DNA from: Sedimentisphaerales bacterium
GTDB lineage: Bacteria > Planctomycetota > Phycisphaerae > Sedimentisphaerales > Anaerobacaceae
Direction of reading: 5' to 3'
Assembly: GCA_016933985.1 (NCBI GenBank)
Contig: JAFGTU010000149.1
Coordinates: forward strand, 1-14,266
Length of the DNA stretch: 14,266 nucleotides
The stretch's first letter is position 1, and each line of letters opens with the position of its first letter. This document shows positions 1 to 6,134 of the stretch, piece by piece. Position numbers and translations under genes: made by a program. The notes under the pieces were generated by a model. It was not told the DNA's origin. It searched no databases and saw only the letters and a list, made by a program, of their open reading frames with translations.

Positions 1-831
1 ATCAACTCCGAGACCAACGTCCAGGACTTGACAATCTACAACTGCATAATCCGCAACATCTGGCAGCGCGGCGTCAAGGGCGTGAAGGTCCCCAAGGCCA
101 ACCGCGAACAGGTTCGCCCGAAACGCTGCCGCATAGAGTATTGCCTGTTTTACAACGATCGGCCGAAAAAACTAAGCGACGACCCGGGCGATATCGCCGG
201 CGGGAACTATATCGGCGGTATCGACGTGATGTATCCGACCGGCTGGACCGTCAGCGACAACGTATTCATCGGCATAAACGGAGCAACGAGAGAGGCCAGA
301 GGCGCCGTCTTTATCTGGCACGATGCCCGCGACTGCATCGTCGAGCGCAACATCATTATCAACTGCGACGCCGGCATCTGCCTCGGCAATCCGCACCGTG
401 ACGAGGAGACGACCATCCACTGCACCGGCTGTATCGTCCGCAACAACTTCGTAGCCAACGCCACCGAAGGCGGCATCGTCCCCGTATATACGAAGGATTG
501 CCGAATTCTCAACAATACCGTTTACGAAAAGGACAGTCGCCTGGCCCGGCTGATTCGCACCGTCTTCGACAACGATGGGCTGCTGATAGCCAACAATCTC
601 GTCAGCGGATCCAAAATCAGGAACGAATCAAAAAGCGAAATCCGGTTCGTCAATAACATCGAAAAAGACGTGGCGGATGCCTTTGTCGATCCGACTAAAG
701 GCAACCTGCACCTGAAAAGCAGACTCGACGAGGTAATCGACGGAGCGGTCAAGTTGGAGGAAGTGACAACCGACATAGACAACCAGCCCCGCGGCCCAAA
801 ACCAGACATCGGCGCCGACGAGCTCCAGTAA
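1..831 (+). CDS. Right-handed parallel beta-helix repeat protein, C-terminal part (5' truncated by window)
   Basis: The frame is open from base 1, so the start codon lies outside the window; 276 residues and a TAA stop are visible. The protein is built from short Asn-rich turns typical of parallel beta-helix (PbH1/pectate-lyase-like) coils: 'NCIIRN' near residue 14, 'VSDNVF', 'CIVERNIIIN', 'CIVRNNFV', 'CRILNNTV', 'LLIANNLV' and 'IRFVNNI', spaced about 20-30 residues apart. It ends with a 'NLHLKS' segment and 'QPRGPKPDIGADE', a tail often seen on secreted beta-helix proteins of Planctomycetota. Such proteins usually bind or cleave polysaccharides outside the cell or in the periplasm, but no catalytic residues can be assigned here, so the substrate is unknown. 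The signal peptide, if any, is outside the window. It converges with hisF, leaving only 30 bases between the stops. Confidence 0.8.
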   Translation: MNSETNVQDLTIYNCIIRNIWQRGVKGVKVPKANREQVRPKRCRIEYCLFYNDRPKKLSDDPGDIAGGNYIGGIDVMYPTGWTVSDNVFIGINGATREARGAVFIWHDARDCIVERNIIINCDAGICLGNPHRDEETTIHCTGCIVRNNFVANATEGGIVPVYTKDCRILNNTVYEKDSRLARLIRTVFDNDGLLIANNLVSGSKIRNESKSEIRFVNNIEKDVADAFVDPTKGNLHLKSRLDEVIDGAVKLEEVTTDIDNQPRGPKPDIGADELQ

Positions 832-861
832 TCGGCCGGAACTGAATTTGGAGGTGTCGCC

Positions 862-1626
862 TCAAAGATTCATCGGTATTCCGCGACCCCGCAGGTATTG
901 CTTGATCTGCCGGATACTGTAGTTGCCGAAGTGCGTGATCGACGCCATCAGCACGGCGTCGGCGTGCCCGTCAACAATTGCGTCGTAAAGATGCTCGAGC
1001 GTCCCCGCCCCCCCGGATGCAATCACGGGGATATTAACCGCATCGCTGATAGCCTTGTTAAGCTCGTTGTCATACCCGGCCTTGGTCCCGTCGGCATCCA
1101 TGCTCGTCAGCAGAATCTCCCCGGCCCCCAATTCCTCGCCGCGGGCGGCCCACTCAACCGCATCGATATCGGTAGGCTCCGTCCCCGCCTTGACGGTAAC
1201 ATGCCACTTGCCAGACTGGCCTTTAGTGCGCCGCGCATCAATCGCCAGCACAACGCACTGGCTGCCGAACCGCTCGGCCCCCTCCGTCAGAATCTCAGGA
1301 TTCTCGACCGCAGCCGTATTGACCGATACCTTCTCCGCCCCGCTCCGCAGCAAAGCGTCCATCTGCTCGACGCTTCTGATTCCGCCCCCGACTGTAAACG
1401 GAATAAACACATTCTCCGCAACCCTCTCCACAAGCTCGACAATCGTCTTGCGGGACCGAATCGTCGCCGTAATATCGAGAAACACCAGCTCGTCGGCCCC
1501 CTCATCGCTATACCGCGCACCAAGCTCCGCCGGATCACCCGCATCGCGAAGGTTCAAAAAATTGACCCCCTTCACAACACGATTATCTTTAACATCTAAA
1601 CAAGGAATTATCCGTCTGGTCAACAT
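862..1626 (-). CDS. hisF: Imidazole glycerol phosphate synthase, cyclase subunit HisF
   Basis: HisF is the (beta/alpha)8-barrel cyclase of cytoplasmic IGP synthase. It uses ammonia made by HisH to convert PRFAR into imidazole glycerol phosphate and AICAR, linking histidine and purine synthesis. The 254-residue product matches the usual family length. It opens with 'MLTRRIIPCLDV', putting the first catalytic Asp at residue 11. The second catalytic Asp is at 130 in 'VVLAIDARR'. 'FTVGGGIRS' (77-85), 'LLTSMDADGTKAGYD' (172-186) and 'ASGGAG' (203-208) are the phosphate- and substrate-binding loops. The frame continues upstream to an ATG at 1677, but those 17 extra residues ('MTVCSCF...') come partly from a repeat and do not resemble HisF, so the ATG at 1626 is chosen. 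Its Shine-Dalgarno is weak. hisH lies upstream on the same strand, 150 bases away. Confidence 0.97.
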   Translation of the reverse strand: MLTRRIIPCLDVKDNRVVKGVNFLNLRDAGDPAELGARYSDEGADELVFLDITATIRSRKTIVELVERVAENVFIPFTVGGGIRSVEQMDALLRSGAEKVSVNTAAVENPEILTEGAERFGSQCVVLAIDARRTKGQSGKWHVTVKAGTEPTDIDAVEWAARGEELGAGEILLTSMDADGTKAGYDNELNKAISDAVNIPVIASGGAGTLEHLYDAIVDGHADAVLMASITHFGNYSIRQIKQYLRGRGIPMNL

Positions 1627-1675
1627 AACTGCAAATCTCGGCCTTTGCCTCGTAACAAAGCAACTACAAACTGTC

Positions 1676-1695
1676 ATTCCCGCGCAAGCGGGAAT
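1676..1695. repeat. Short hairpin repeat resembling the ATTCCC...GGGAAT (dRS3-type) interspersed element
   Basis: The sequence ATTCCCGC-GCAA-GCGGGAAT is a perfect 8-bp inverted repeat with a four-base loop, in the context 'GTCATTCCCGC...GGGAATCCA'. That core and flank resemble the short ATTCCC-N8-GGGAAT repeats, called dRS3 in Neisseria, found between genes in many unrelated bacteria. It sits between hisH and hisF, about 50 bases before the hisF start, so it would be transcribed in the operon and could fold in the mRNA. No T-run follows on the minus strand, so it does not look like an intrinsic terminator. Copy number in this genome cannot be seen from one window. Confidence 0.6.
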
Positions 1696-1714
1696 CCAAC
1701 CATACCAACAGTGC

Positions 1715-1788
1715 TAATCTGGGTTAATCCGTGTCTAAATTTCTGGAATTTGTGGTTCACTTCGTGCCTTAGTGTCTTAGTGGCCATG
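1715..1788. repeat. Degenerate interspersed-type repeat with internal tandem 8-mers, running into the hisH 3' end
   Basis: The stretch contains 'AATCTGGGTT/AATCCGTGTC' (two related 10-mers), then after a T-rich spacer three tandem 8-mers at 1760-1783: CTTCGTGC, CTTAGTGT, CTTAGTGG. Phrases such as 'TTAATCCGTGTCTAA' and 'CTTAGTGTCTTAGTGG' are reminiscent of intergenic repeats I recall from several environmental bacterial genomes; that recognition is from memory. The last unit overlaps the hisH stop (TAA on the minus strand, 1777-1779) and encodes the final His. Together with the hairpin repeat just downstream it makes up most of the hisH-hisF spacer. Confidence 0.5.
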
Positions 1789-2391
1789 ACCTTTCTGGCA
1801 AATGTTATAGAAATTCCGCAGCACCTCCAGCCCGCACTTGCCGCTCTTCTCGGGGTGGAACTGCGTCCCATAGACATTTCCCTTCTGCGCCGATGCGACA
1901 AGCTCGAACCCGTAGTCCGCATAAGCGACCTTGGCCGTTTCGTCGCTCACACTCGCACAATACGAGTGCGCAAAATAAAAATGCCTTCTATCCCCCATGC
2001 CGGCGAACAAATCCATATCGCCCGGCAGCTCAACCTGGTTCCACCCCATATGCGGAATCACCCTCCCCGGCGGAATCGCCCCGACCTTGCCCGAAATCAA
2101 TCCAAGCCCATTGTGCACCCCGTACTCGCTGCTCTGATCGAACAGCATCTGAAAACCCACGCAAATCCCAAGAAGCGGCTTGCCCGCCGACGCCGCTTCT
2201 TTGACCAATTCGCTCGCCGATCCTAACGCGCTGACCGCATACCCGAACGCCGCAACACCCGGCAAAACAAGCCCCCACGCATCCCTAATCGCCCCGGCCT
2301 CCCGGCTAAGCGCAACTTCGCAACCGATATAACGAAATGCGTTGCAGACGCTCTTTACATTGCCCACGTTGTAGTCTATTACAACAATCAT
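1777..2391 (-). CDS. hisH: Imidazole glycerol phosphate synthase, glutamine amidotransferase subunit HisH
   Basis: HisH hydrolyses glutamine and passes ammonia through the HisF barrel. The 204-residue product is a class I (triad) amidotransferase. It begins 'MIVVIDYNVGNVKSV', with the nucleophile Cys77 in 'GICVGFQML' and His179/Glu181 in 'TQFHPEKS'. Length is close to the usual ~196-205. The frame is open further upstream, to 2565; the ATG at 2391 fits the family N-terminus best, and an ATG at 2400 adding three residues is possible. Neither has a clear Shine-Dalgarno. One oddity is the oxyanion strand, which reads 'LPGVAAFG' where the family usually has 'LPGVGAFG'. The C-terminal 'GHGH' runs into a repeat element that supplies the stop codon. 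hisF follows on the same strand. The gene is divergent from the metal-efflux cluster across 239 bases. Confidence 0.95.
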   Translation of the reverse strand: MIVVIDYNVGNVKSVCNAFRYIGCEVALSREAGAIRDAWGLVLPGVAAFGYAVSALGSASELVKEAASAGKPLLGICVGFQMLFDQSSEYGVHNGLGLISGKVGAIPPGRVIPHMGWNQVELPGDMDLFAGMGDRRHFYFAHSYCASVSDETAKVAYADYGFELVASAQKGNVYGTQFHPEKSGKCGLEVLRNFYNICQKGHGH

Positions 2392-2505
2392 GCACGCCAT
2401 TGAACAGCACAAAGCCCCATCAGTCAAATAAGATAATCTGATACACTCCATTACCCGTCGGTAATTCATTGCGAACATCACCCGATCCAAAGGCGTAGAT
2501 TCTTC

Positions 2506-2534
2506 TTGAATCACGGCTTGCTTTGTGCTATAAT
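2506..2534 (+). promoter_or_regulatory. Strong sigma-70-type promoter with extended -10 for the metal-efflux cluster
   Basis: TTGAAT at 2506-2511 and a perfect TATAAT at 2529-2534 are separated by 17 bases, and TGC directly before the -10 makes it an extended -10 element. Transcription would start near 2541, leaving about 90 bases of leader before the small exported protein at 2631. No clear operator dyad was found around it. The 17-bp spacer argues against a MerR-type activated promoter, which normally has 19-20 bp. Confidence 0.7.
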
Positions 2535-2630
2535 ATCTTACTGATAACCTTGGATAAACGCTCAATTTGACAAGGGATTAGAGTTCGTTGGCCTGCGAAT
2601 TAAGGCTCTGGAGCAGTTGAACAGGTCGAA

Positions 2631-3068
2631 ATGCCGAAGATAAAAGTCAAATGTGCAGTTCGTAGCATATGCCTGAGCACGCTGATCTGTTGCCTGCTCG
2701 TCGGCAGCGGTCTGGATATGGCCGTAATTTGCCACGCGGAGGATGGACAGACTGCAATAGAAGCCGCCGCCGGCAGCGGCTGCGTCAAATCGCCTCCCGC
2801 CCGCTCCGATGAGGCCTGCAAGCCCTCGACTGAGCACGAATTCTCATCGACCGACCATTGCGGCGATTGTGCGGACGTCCTGATATCAATCGGTCCTGCT
2901 GTCGTTGTGAAGAAAACCTGCGAAGTCAACATCGCTTCGGCAACCTGGAATTCACTCGCTGTTGTAACGCCTGCTGTCGCTGATTCAGCACATAGTCTCT
3001 CGCTCCCGCGGCTTGTTCTGCCGCCTCCCTGCTTTGCCCCACTCGAATCAGTGGTCCTGTTGATTTGA
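2631..3068 (+). CDS. Small exported Cys/His-containing protein leading the metal-efflux operon (unknown function)
   Basis: A 145-residue protein of no assigned function. Residues 8-31 form a Cys-containing hydrophobic segment after a basic start, consistent with a signal peptide or one membrane anchor. It is followed by 'VICHAEDGQTAIEAA' (32-46), an HCGDC motif at 76-80 and a hydrophobic C-terminus 'LESVVLLI'. There are 11 cysteines, many for its size. From memory, small proteins with a 'C-x2-DG-x3-IE' block and an 'HCG-x-C' patch often sit just upstream of CzcC/CusC-type genes, which fits the position here. A periplasmic metal-binding or sensing role is inferred, not shown. The gene lies behind a strong promoter with about 90 bases of leader; its ribosome site is weak (CAGGT at 2622-2626). 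A 112-base gap separates it from the next gene. Confidence 0.65.
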   Translation: MPKIKVKCAVRSICLSTLICCLLVGSGLDMAVICHAEDGQTAIEAAAGSGCVKSPPARSDEACKPSTEHEFSSTDHCGDCADVLISIGPAVVVKKTCEVNIASATWNSLAVVTPAVADSAHSLSLPRLVLPPPCFAPLESVVLLI

Positions 3069-3180
3069 TCCCCTGACTACATCATTTCCGTTTCCAAACT
3101 GCGGTCGTGAATAAGAGCCAAAGCCGCCGCTGCGGCCCAGCGTTCTCAAGGACCCTTAAGATACTATTGGGACAAATTCT

Positions 3181-4557
3181 ATGCATACGAGATTACTGAT
3201 GTTTCTGGTCGCTCTGTCGGTTATTCTAATCCCCGGCTGCGCTGAGCCTCATCGCTCTGCCGTGCCGAGCGACACAACCGCCGCCCCTGCAGTTTCCCGG
3301 CCCGCTGACACATCAGGCACAGTGCGGCAGACAATCGGATGCCAGGAAGGACAAGTCACATTGCGAGACGCTATTGCCTGCGCCATCGTCAACAGCCCCA
3401 GGCTTCGCGCATTCTCCTGGGAAATCCACGCCGCCGAGGCAAACCGGATGCAGGCCGCGCTGCCGCCAAACCCCGAGCTTGAGGTTGGAATTGAGGAATT
3501 CGGAGGCACCGGTGCGCGCCGGGGCTTCGATGCTTCGGAGACGACGATCCAGGTCGGCCAATTCATCGAGCTCGCACAGAAACGCTCAAAGCGAATACAC
3601 CTCGCATCGCTCGAAAAGCAGCTCGCACATTGGGACTACCAGGCTAAACGTCTCGATGTCATATATCAGGTGGCCACTGCTTTTGTCGATGTCCTCGCTG
3701 CACAGGAGAGACTCGACCTCGCCAAAGAGTCACTGCGCCTCACTGAACAGACTTATACCGCCGTTGCCCAGCGAGTCGATGCAGGCAAAGATTCTCCGCT
3801 GGAAGAAACCAAGGCCAAAGTCTCCCTCTCTACCACGCGGATGCAATCGCAAGCAGCCCTCCAAGACTTGGAATCCGCAAGGACCCGCCTTGCCGCCACA
3901 TGGGGCGCGACTGATGCCGAATTTGACGACGCCGTCGGCCAACTCCACCGGGTCTCGCCGGTGCCCGACTTAAACGACCTTGAAGCCCTCATCCCACAGA
4001 ATCCGGATGTCGCACGCCGGACTGCGGAAGAGCAAAGGTATCGCGCCGCTTTGGACCTCGAAAAGGCCAAAGCGACCTCCGATCCCGCCATAAGAGGCGG
4101 CTTAAAGCAGTTAAACGAAGGCAATGATACCGCTTTAATCATCGGCATAGCTATCCCCATTCCAATGTTTGACCGCAATCAGGCCGGAATAAGACGGGCA
4201 ATTTATGCCATGGAAAGAGCCGCAGAACAGCAAAGAGCGGCTGAAATAGAAATTCACACCGATCTTGCCCATGCCGCCGGGAATCTCGCCACCGCATTTG
4301 CAGAGGCAACCGTCCTGGCTGACGACATCGTACCCGCAGCACAGAACGCCTTCGACGCGGCAACCCATGGCTACCAGGCCGGAAAGTTCGACTACCTCGA
4401 CGTGCTCGACGCGCAGCGAACGCTTTTCGACGCCAAAGACCGCTACCTCAGTTCACTCGTTCAATATCACAAAGCAAGGGCTCATGTCGAACGCCTGATC
4501 GGCGGCAACCTTGACAGCGTCAAAAATATACCTGAAACGAAAGAAAACGAAAATTGA
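3181..4557 (+). CDS. CzcC/CusC-type outer-membrane efflux lipoprotein (TolC family)
   Basis: This 458-residue protein should be the outer-membrane exit duct of a tripartite metal-efflux pump. The N-terminus 'LLMFLVALSVILIPGC' is a lipoprotein signal with the lipid-attached Cys at residue 20. The body has the two long alpha-helical hairpin repeats of the outer-membrane efflux protein family. Recognisable CzcC marks are 'QFIELAQKRSKRI' in the first half, 'IGIAIPIPMFDRNQAGI' in the second half and a C-terminal 'GYQAGKFDYLDVLDAQRTL' block. Length is typical. The ribosome site is partial (GGGA, 8 bases before the ATG). The adaptor gene follows after 15 bases with a good Shine-Dalgarno, so the two are co-transcribed. 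The metal handled cannot be read from this subunit. Confidence 0.93.
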   Translation: MHTRLLMFLVALSVILIPGCAEPHRSAVPSDTTAAPAVSRPADTSGTVRQTIGCQEGQVTLRDAIACAIVNSPRLRAFSWEIHAAEANRMQAALPPNPELEVGIEEFGGTGARRGFDASETTIQVGQFIELAQKRSKRIHLASLEKQLAHWDYQAKRLDVIYQVATAFVDVLAAQERLDLAKESLRLTEQTYTAVAQRVDAGKDSPLEETKAKVSLSTTRMQSQAALQDLESARTRLAATWGATDAEFDDAVGQLHRVSPVPDLNDLEALIPQNPDVARRTAEEQRYRAALDLEKAKATSDPAIRGGLKQLNEGNDTALIIGIAIPIPMFDRNQAGIRRAIYAMERAAEQQRAAEIEIHTDLAHAAGNLATAFAEATVLADDIVPAAQNAFDAATHGYQAGKFDYLDVLDAQRTLFDAKDRYLSSLVQYHKARAHVERLIGGNLDSVKNIPETKENEN

Positions 4558-4572
4558 CAAGAGGACTCTATC

Positions 4573-6117
4573 ATGTTGGAAACAATACGCCGCAATAATC
4601 ATTCCCTCATGCAAAAGGCAAACCACTTTGGCATGGCGCTGTTCGTCTTTGTCGTTCTCACTGCAACGGCTCTTTGGCTCACGGGCAACCTCCGCTTTGG
4701 ACCCCCTGCTCGGGCGGAATACGATGGTGCTGTCACCGGCCCCAACACGCATGAACACGAATGCCGGACCGATGAAGGTGTATGCGAGGAACACACTGTT
4801 CCCGAATCGCTTTGTGCCAGGTGCGACCCTGAGCTAACCGCTGCTTTCAGGGCGAAAGGAGATTGGTGCGCCGAGCACAATCTGCCTGAATCTCAATGCA
4901 CCGTCTGTGACCCGAACCTGATGAGTTCTTTCGCAAGCCGCATCACGGGGACATCCGGCCTCAGCGCCCTCGAAGAAGCTATGTGTGAACATCGGATTCG
5001 CACCGTTGAATGCGATAGCTGCCGTTTCGAGCTGGGCATAGTCCAGGTTCAGCCGCCGGTGGCAAATGCATTGATAGAGACAGCCGTCGTCCGGAATATG
5101 GAACGTACAGAAACACTAAAGCTTACAGGCCAGGTGCAATTAGACAAAACGACAGTGGTGGACGTGGTGCCGGCCGGTGGAGGGCAAGTCAAAAGGGTAG
5201 AGAAGCTACTGGGCCAGGAAGTAAACGAGGGCGATCTGCTCGCGGTTATCCATTCCGCGGATTTGGGCCAGGCAAAGGCGCAATTCCTGGAGGTGCAGGC
5301 TCGATTGGAGTTGGCGAATTCCACATTCGAACGGGAAAAGGACCTGCTTGAGAAGAAAGTAAGCAGTAAGGCGGATTTCCTCATCGCCTCAAGTGAATTG
5401 AAAGCCGCTCAGGCCTGTTATGCCGCGGCTGAAAGAAGACTTCGCCTCTTCGGCCTTGAATCAGAACAGATAGAAGCCTGCAAAAGTGAAAAAGACAATA
5501 GTCATTTTGCAGAATTTCTATTGCATGCGCCGAAAAGCGGCACGATCATCGCCCAGAATATCTCCGCCGGAGCACTGGTTGACTCCACACAGAGCCTCTT
5601 CACAATCGCGGATCTTTCAAATGTCTGGATTTGGTGCGACCTCTATGAAAGAGACTTGGCAGCGCTTCGTGAACGGCTTTCATCAGGCCAAAAAGTCGCG
5701 GCAAAACTAAAAACGAAGGCCTTTGAAGCACAGGTCTTCGACGGAACCGTTGACCTTATCGGAACCCAGGTGGATGAGCATACACGCACCATTAAGGTCC
5801 GCATTCAGGTCGAAAACAAGGAGCGAAAGCTCAAGCCGGGGATGTTTGCCGAGGCCGAAATTGCTATTCCGCTTAATGCACGCGCCACGGTAGTGCCATC
5901 CACAGCCGTTCTTTCCGATGAGGGCAGAAGCTTCCTTTTCCAACAGTGGAAGAATGATTTCTGGGTTCGCCGTGACGTCCGCGTTGGAAGACGACTGGGA
6001 AACTTCGTCGAGATACTGCAAGGCGTCCCCGCAGGCGCTACTGTTGTTGCTCGTGGCGCATTTATGCTCAAAAGCGATATCTTAAGAGAAAAAATGGGCG
6101 CCGGCTGCGCCGACTGA
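4573..6117 (+). CDS. CzcB/CusB-type periplasmic adaptor (membrane fusion protein) with repeated N-terminal Cys/His motifs
   Basis: The 514-residue adaptor links the RND pump to the outer-membrane duct. A single membrane segment spans about residues 20-38. An unusual Cys/His-rich region (60-155) follows: two near-identical units with pattern C-x2-H-x2-P-E-x2-C-x2-C-x-P-x-L-x3-F at C71-F92 and C99-F120, exactly 28 residues apart, and a degenerate third (C138, H140, C147, C150). 'THEHEC' at 59-64 adds more ligands. The standard adaptor fold comes next: split lipoyl-like domain ('VVPAGGGQVKRVEKLLGQEV', then 'LLHAPKSGTIIAQNISAGAL'), an alpha-hairpin around 230-292, the beta-barrel and a membrane-proximal domain with 'LKPGMFAEAEI'. 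The tail is 'REKMGAGCAD'. The ribosome site AAGAGGA lies 7 bases before the ATG. The pump gene starts 17 bases after the stop. Confidence 0.93.
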   Translation: MLETIRRNNHSLMQKANHFGMALFVFVVLTATALWLTGNLRFGPPARAEYDGAVTGPNTHEHECRTDEGVCEEHTVPESLCARCDPELTAAFRAKGDWCAEHNLPESQCTVCDPNLMSSFASRITGTSGLSALEEAMCEHRIRTVECDSCRFELGIVQVQPPVANALIETAVVRNMERTETLKLTGQVQLDKTTVVDVVPAGGGQVKRVEKLLGQEVNEGDLLAVIHSADLGQAKAQFLEVQARLELANSTFEREKDLLEKKVSSKADFLIASSELKAAQACYAAAERRLRLFGLESEQIEACKSEKDNSHFAEFLLHAPKSGTIIAQNISAGALVDSTQSLFTIADLSNVWIWCDLYERDLAALRERLSSGQKVAAKLKTKAFEAQVFDGTVDLIGTQVDEHTRTIKVRIQVENKERKLKPGMFAEAEIAIPLNARATVVPSTAVLSDEGRSFLFQQWKNDFWVRRDVRVGRRLGNFVEILQGVPAGATVVARGAFMLKSDILREKMGAGCAD

Positions 6118-6134
6118 CAAAAGGGGATTAGCCG

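Noticed and set aside
898..1599. Long open frame antisense to hisF (233 residues)
   Set aside because: It lies entirely opposite a clear HisF gene, and its translation is Arg/Pro/Asn-rich with no recognisable motif; a codon-bias shadow.
1627..1677. Upstream ATG giving HisF 17 extra residues
   Set aside because: The extension derives partly from the ATTCCC hairpin repeat, and HisF proteins begin at 'MLTRRIIPCLDV' or equivalent.
1674..1922. Minus-strand open frame containing 'KTLRHEVNHKFQK'
   Set aside because: This peptide comes from the repeat in the hisH-hisF spacer and overlaps hisH out of frame; such repeats often create spurious small proteins.
2567..2572. Consensus TTGACA as a second -35 in the efflux leader
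   Set aside because: No acceptable -10 is found 16-18 bases downstream; the 2506-2534 pair is much better.
3123..3136. GCCGC/GCGGC hairpin between the small leader gene and the duct gene
   Set aside because: Only a 5-bp stem, no T-run; likely chance in GC-rich spacer, although it could give partial attenuation.
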